Assembly: GCA_937920555.1 (NCBI GenBank)
Contig: CAKZTM010000039.1
Span: 1-35,932 of the forward strand
From: an uncultured Paracoccaceae bacterium
Lineage (GTDB): Bacteria; Pseudomonadota; Alphaproteobacteria; Rhodobacterales; Rhodobacteraceae
Length of the DNA: 35,932 nt
Direction: 5' to 3'
The notes under the pieces are model-generated. The model made no database searches, was not told the origin of the DNA, and saw nothing but the letters and a program-made list of their open reading frames with translations. Made by a program: the position numbers and the translations under genes. Shown here one piece after another: positions 33,848 to 35,932 of the stretch; the stretch's first letter is position 1; every line of letters begins with the position of its first letter.

Positions 33848-33872
33848 TTGCGCAATAATACTACATATATGT
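33848..33872. promoter_or_regulatory. two short palindromes in the mcd/tauE divergent promoter region
   Basis: TTGCGCAA (33848–33855) and ACATATATGT (33863–33872) are perfect palindromes in an AT-rich patch between the divergent starts at 33757 and 33933. They could be operators for either gene. The region also has TATAA-like runs that could serve as -10 elements. Confidence 0.35.
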
Positions 33873-33932
33873 CTATATAAGTGAAATTTTATTAGTGTTG
33901 TGATGACGGCAATGTTTCGTCATGACGGAGCC

Positions 33933-34706
33933 ATGACGATTTTCCAGACCATCACCGCCGAATTTGGCCCCTATGCGCTCTATATGGCCTTTGCGGTGAT
34001 GTTTTTGGGCGGATTTGTCAAAGGCGTGGTCGGGTTTGCGCTGCCGATGATCACCATCAGCGGTGTGGGCTCGTTTATGAGCGTGGATATGGCGGTTTTG
34101 GCCCTGCTGATCCCGGGGCTGGTCAGCAATTTGTGGCAGGGCTTGCGCGCGGGGATTTTGTCAGCGCGCGGGCTTTTGGTGAAATACTGGCGGGTATTTT
34201 TGATCCTGCCGGTAGTATTGGCCGTGGCCGCGCAGGTGTTCACCCGCATGAGCGAAACCGCTCTGTTCGTGCTGTTGGGCGTTATCGTTTGCACATTTGC
34301 GCTGCTGGAGCTGACCGGATTTCGCGGCAAATTAAGCGGTCCCACCCCAAAATTGGAGATGGTGACCGCCGCCGCATCCGGCATCACAGGCGGCCTCAGC
34401 GGTGTGTGGGGGCCACCGGTAATGATGTATTTGATGGCCAAAGACATCGCCAAATCAGAGTTCGTGCAAACCATGGGGCTGGTGTTTTTGATCGGCGCCA
34501 TCGTGCTTAACCTCAGCCATATCAACTCGGGCCTGCTCAACCCGGTCTCCGCCCCGTTTTCGGCCCTGATGCTGATCCCGTCACTGCTGGGCATGTGGCT
34601 TGGAACCCGCGTGCAAGACCGGTTGGATCAAACGAAATTCCGCCGCGCCACTTTAGTCGTTTTGTTGCTGGCCGGGATGAACCTGCTCAGGCGCGGCCTG
34701 ATGTAA
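33933..34706 (+). CDS. sulfite exporter TauE/SafE family permease
   Basis: 257 residues, eight or so membrane helices. FLGGFVKGVVGFALPMITI is the family's N-terminal repeat and ITGGLSGVWGPPVMMYLMAKDI the C-terminal repeat. Family members move sulfonates, sulfite or other small organic anions; the substrate here is unknown. ATG 33933 has GGAG 5 bases upstream; in-frame GTG 33900, ATG 33903 and ATG 33912 would add a short hydrophilic extension. It overlaps the convergent symporter gene by 54 bases at its 3' end. Confidence 0.87.
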   Translation: MTIFQTITAEFGPYALYMAFAVMFLGGFVKGVVGFALPMITISGVGSFMSVDMAVLALLIPGLVSNLWQGLRAGILSARGLLVKYWRVFLILPVVLAVAAQVFTRMSETALFVLLGVIVCTFALLELTGFRGKLSGPTPKLEMVTAAASGITGGLSGVWGPPVMMYLMAKDIAKSEFVQTMGLVFLIGAIVLNLSHINSGLLNPVSAPFSALMLIPSLLGMWLGTRVQDRLDQTKFRRATLVVLLLAGMNLLRRGLM

Positions 34707-35621
34707 CCCCCAAAACCCCCAAACCAGAGGGGTCAAATACATGGGAAACTGAAACAGCGCCACAAATAGCGCGAATTGCGGATCATGGGGCAGGGCGGCC
34801 AGATAAATCGCCACAGTCCGGTTGCCCCAGACCAGCCCCAACGTCCCGGCGCTGTCATGCCCAAAGCGGCGCTTGCAGGCGGCATAGACCGCGAGATTGA
34901 CGCCCATGTTGAATATAAAAACCAGCGCCAGCACCGCCAAAGCCCGCGCGGGATCGGCCAAAATGGTCGCCCCCACCCCGTCAAACAGCGGGATCACAAA
35001 CAAAATCATGCCCAAAGTGGCCACCCCGTCAAAGGTCAGCTTGTTGCGATCCACCCGCGCAGGGCCGACCACAGCGCGAATGGCGATGCCAATGGCCAGA
35101 CCGCCCGCCACCATCAGCCCCAGTCTTTGGGCCAGTAAAATGGGCGAGATGGGGGCCGCCTCGGGCAGGAAGACGGCCACCAGCAACGGGCCAATCATGG
35201 GCGTTAGAATCGTCGCCACCAAAGTGGTCTCCAGCGCCAGACGCGCATTGAACCCCAAAATAAAACAGAGCCCCGCGGCCGAGGCGATAGGGGGCGCTGC
35301 CGCCAACAAGATCAGCGAGGCGTGGTCGGTCTCGGACAGTCCAAGCGTGCCGCTGACAGCCGCGTAAAGGCATGCGGTCAGAGGCATGATCAGCAAGGCC
35401 AGCCCCACCGATCGCACCAGCGCTTTGGGCCGAACCGCCTCCTGCGCGATCGCGGCCAGATCAAGCCGCGCCATGGACAGACCTAAAACCATAGAGACCA
35501 AGGCGGGCAGGGCAGGCCGAATGGCTGAGGACAACTCAGGCAAAAACAGCGCCGCCACACAGCCTACAGCCAGCACAAGACGCGCATGTCGCCCAAGCTC
35601 ATGGAGGAAATTCGAAATCAT
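34653..35621 (-). CDS. bile acid:sodium symporter family (BASS-like) membrane protein
   Basis: 322 residues with about nine to ten membrane helices. LILLAAAPPIASAAGLCFILGFNARLALETT is the Pro-rich helix pair of the BASS fold, and the later DGVATLGMILFVIP and TLGLVWGNRTVAIYLAALP segments match the second half. Members carry organic anions or bile-acid-like molecules with sodium; some are arsenite or pantothenate carriers. ATG 35621 is chosen over TTG 35657, which would add 12 residues; its SD is weak. The last 18 codons lie antisense to the end of the TauE gene. The hydrophilic tail (HQAAPEQVHPGQQQND) may simply reflect that overlap. Confidence 0.75.
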   Translation of the reverse strand: MISNFLHELGRHARLVLAVGCVAALFLPELSSAIRPALPALVSMVLGLSMARLDLAAIAQEAVRPKALVRSVGLALLIMPLTACLYAAVSGTLGLSETDHASLILLAAAPPIASAAGLCFILGFNARLALETTLVATILTPMIGPLLVAVFLPEAAPISPILLAQRLGLMVAGGLAIGIAIRAVVGPARVDRNKLTFDGVATLGMILFVIPLFDGVGATILADPARALAVLALVFIFNMGVNLAVYAACKRRFGHDSAGTLGLVWGNRTVAIYLAALPHDPQFALFVALFQFPMYLTPLVWGFWGLHQAAPEQVHPGQQQND

Positions 35622-35705
35622 CGCGCTCAGGTTAGGCAAACCCACGTCAAAGAACAAGCGGTTATGCGCCGCCCGGCCGGAATACGGGCGGTCATACCCT
35701 CTACT

Positions 35706-35932
35706 GGGTCACCGCCACCACCCCTCTTGATGCTCCGCAACAACGGCACCGCCATGCCGCTAAAACGCCCCATCGCCGGACCACAACCTCCGCGACCGGG
35801 CACCGCCTCCACACCTCTCGATGTTCCGCAACAACTACTCCGCCATACCGCCAAAACTCCCCATCGCCGGGCCACCACCTCCACGAACCGGGGCACACCC
35901 CCACACCTTTCAATGTTCCCCAAATATCCATA
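35706..35932. repeat. degenerate tandem repeat with 92-bp units, at least 2.4 copies, truncated by window edge
   Basis: Unit 1 is 35706–35797, unit 2 is 35798–35889, and a third begins at 35890 and leaves the window. Units 1 and 2 are both 92 bases with roughly 12–13 differences and two compensating one-base indels; CTCCGCAACAAC / TTCCGCAACAAC and CCCCATCGCCGG are shared blocks. The third copy is more diverged. Unit length is not a multiple of three, so it is not a protein repeat, although both minus-strand frames stay open because the DNA is C-rich. No direct-repeat/spacer layout, so it is not CRISPR. No function recognised. Confidence 0.8.

Noticed and set aside
35627-35931. Two minus-strand open frames of 98 and 76 residues over the tandem repeat
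   Set aside because: Frames stay open because the DNA is C-rich and T-poor. The 92-bp unit shifts frame each copy, so no conserved peptide repeat results.
35706-35932. CRISPR array
   Set aside because: Repeats are contiguous 92-bp units with mismatches, not short identical repeats separated by unique spacers, and no cas gene is present.
1-35932. tRNA, rRNA, insertion sequences or prophage genes
   Set aside because: I inspected the intergenic gaps and coding content and saw no cloverleaf, rRNA signature, transposase, integrase or att-like duplication.

Overview
The window looks like a chromosomal segment of an alphaproteobacterium of the Rhodobacteraceae (Roseobacter type). This rests on protein character and gene order: rpoZ–rsh, then pdxJ–acpS–lepB–rnc–era–DUF1491–recO, tandem peptide deformylase genes with fmt, a TAXI/fused-TRAP transporter pair, and a long-form acyl-CoA dehydrogenase resembling methylsuccinyl-CoA dehydrogenase. 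DNA is moderately GC-rich and genes are tightly packed, often with 4-base start/stop overlaps. I saw no rRNA, tRNA, CRISPR array, transposase or phage gene.

Layout. (1) 1–5.5 kb: 5'-truncated malate synthase G, a peptidase C26-type glutamine amidotransferase, KDG kinase with an 18-bp perfect palindrome upstream, and a convergent PatB/MalY C-S lyase. (2) 5.6–7.8 kb: peptide deformylase, a second deformylase-like protein that has lost its metal-ligand Cys and catalytic Glu, methionyl-tRNA formyltransferase, and a small membrane protein. (3) 7.8–16.7 kb: an AT-rich leader followed by a co-directional glycan or glycolipid cluster: FAD enzyme, membrane GT2, DPM1-like GT2, LPG-synthase-TM/UPF0104 membrane protein, a second FAD enzyme, NodB-type deacetylase and GT4. 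(4) 16.6–19.2 kb, minus strand: ispH, DUF3429 membrane protein, methyltransferase and rnhA, all coupled by 4-base overlaps. (5) 19.2–28.7 kb: a NYN-domain protein divergent from folK, then rpoZ, rsh and the housekeeping run to recO. (6) 28.7–35.6 kb: TAXI-TRAP uptake system, the acyl-CoA dehydrogenase divergent from a TauE/SafE permease, and a bile-acid-symporter-family protein whose 3' end overlaps the TauE gene convergently by 54 bp. (7) 35.7 kb to the end: a degenerate tandem repeat with 92-bp units running off the edge.

How the genes work together. Translation and stress functions dominate the middle: formyl-Met cycling (def/fmt), (p)ppGpp control (rpoZ/rsh), RNA processing and ribosome assembly (rnc/era), protein export (lepB) and cofactor synthesis (pdxJ, acpS, folK, ispH). 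Malate synthase and the probable methylsuccinyl-CoA dehydrogenase would both serve C2 assimilation through the ethylmalonyl-CoA pathway, though they lie 30 kb apart. The most interesting accessory block is the 8.2–16.7 kb cluster. Its paired FAD enzymes, polyprenyl-phosphate-type glycosyltransferase and flippase-like membrane protein suggest an unassigned surface glycan or glycolipid pathway. All functions are inferred from sequence reading alone; no database search was run.
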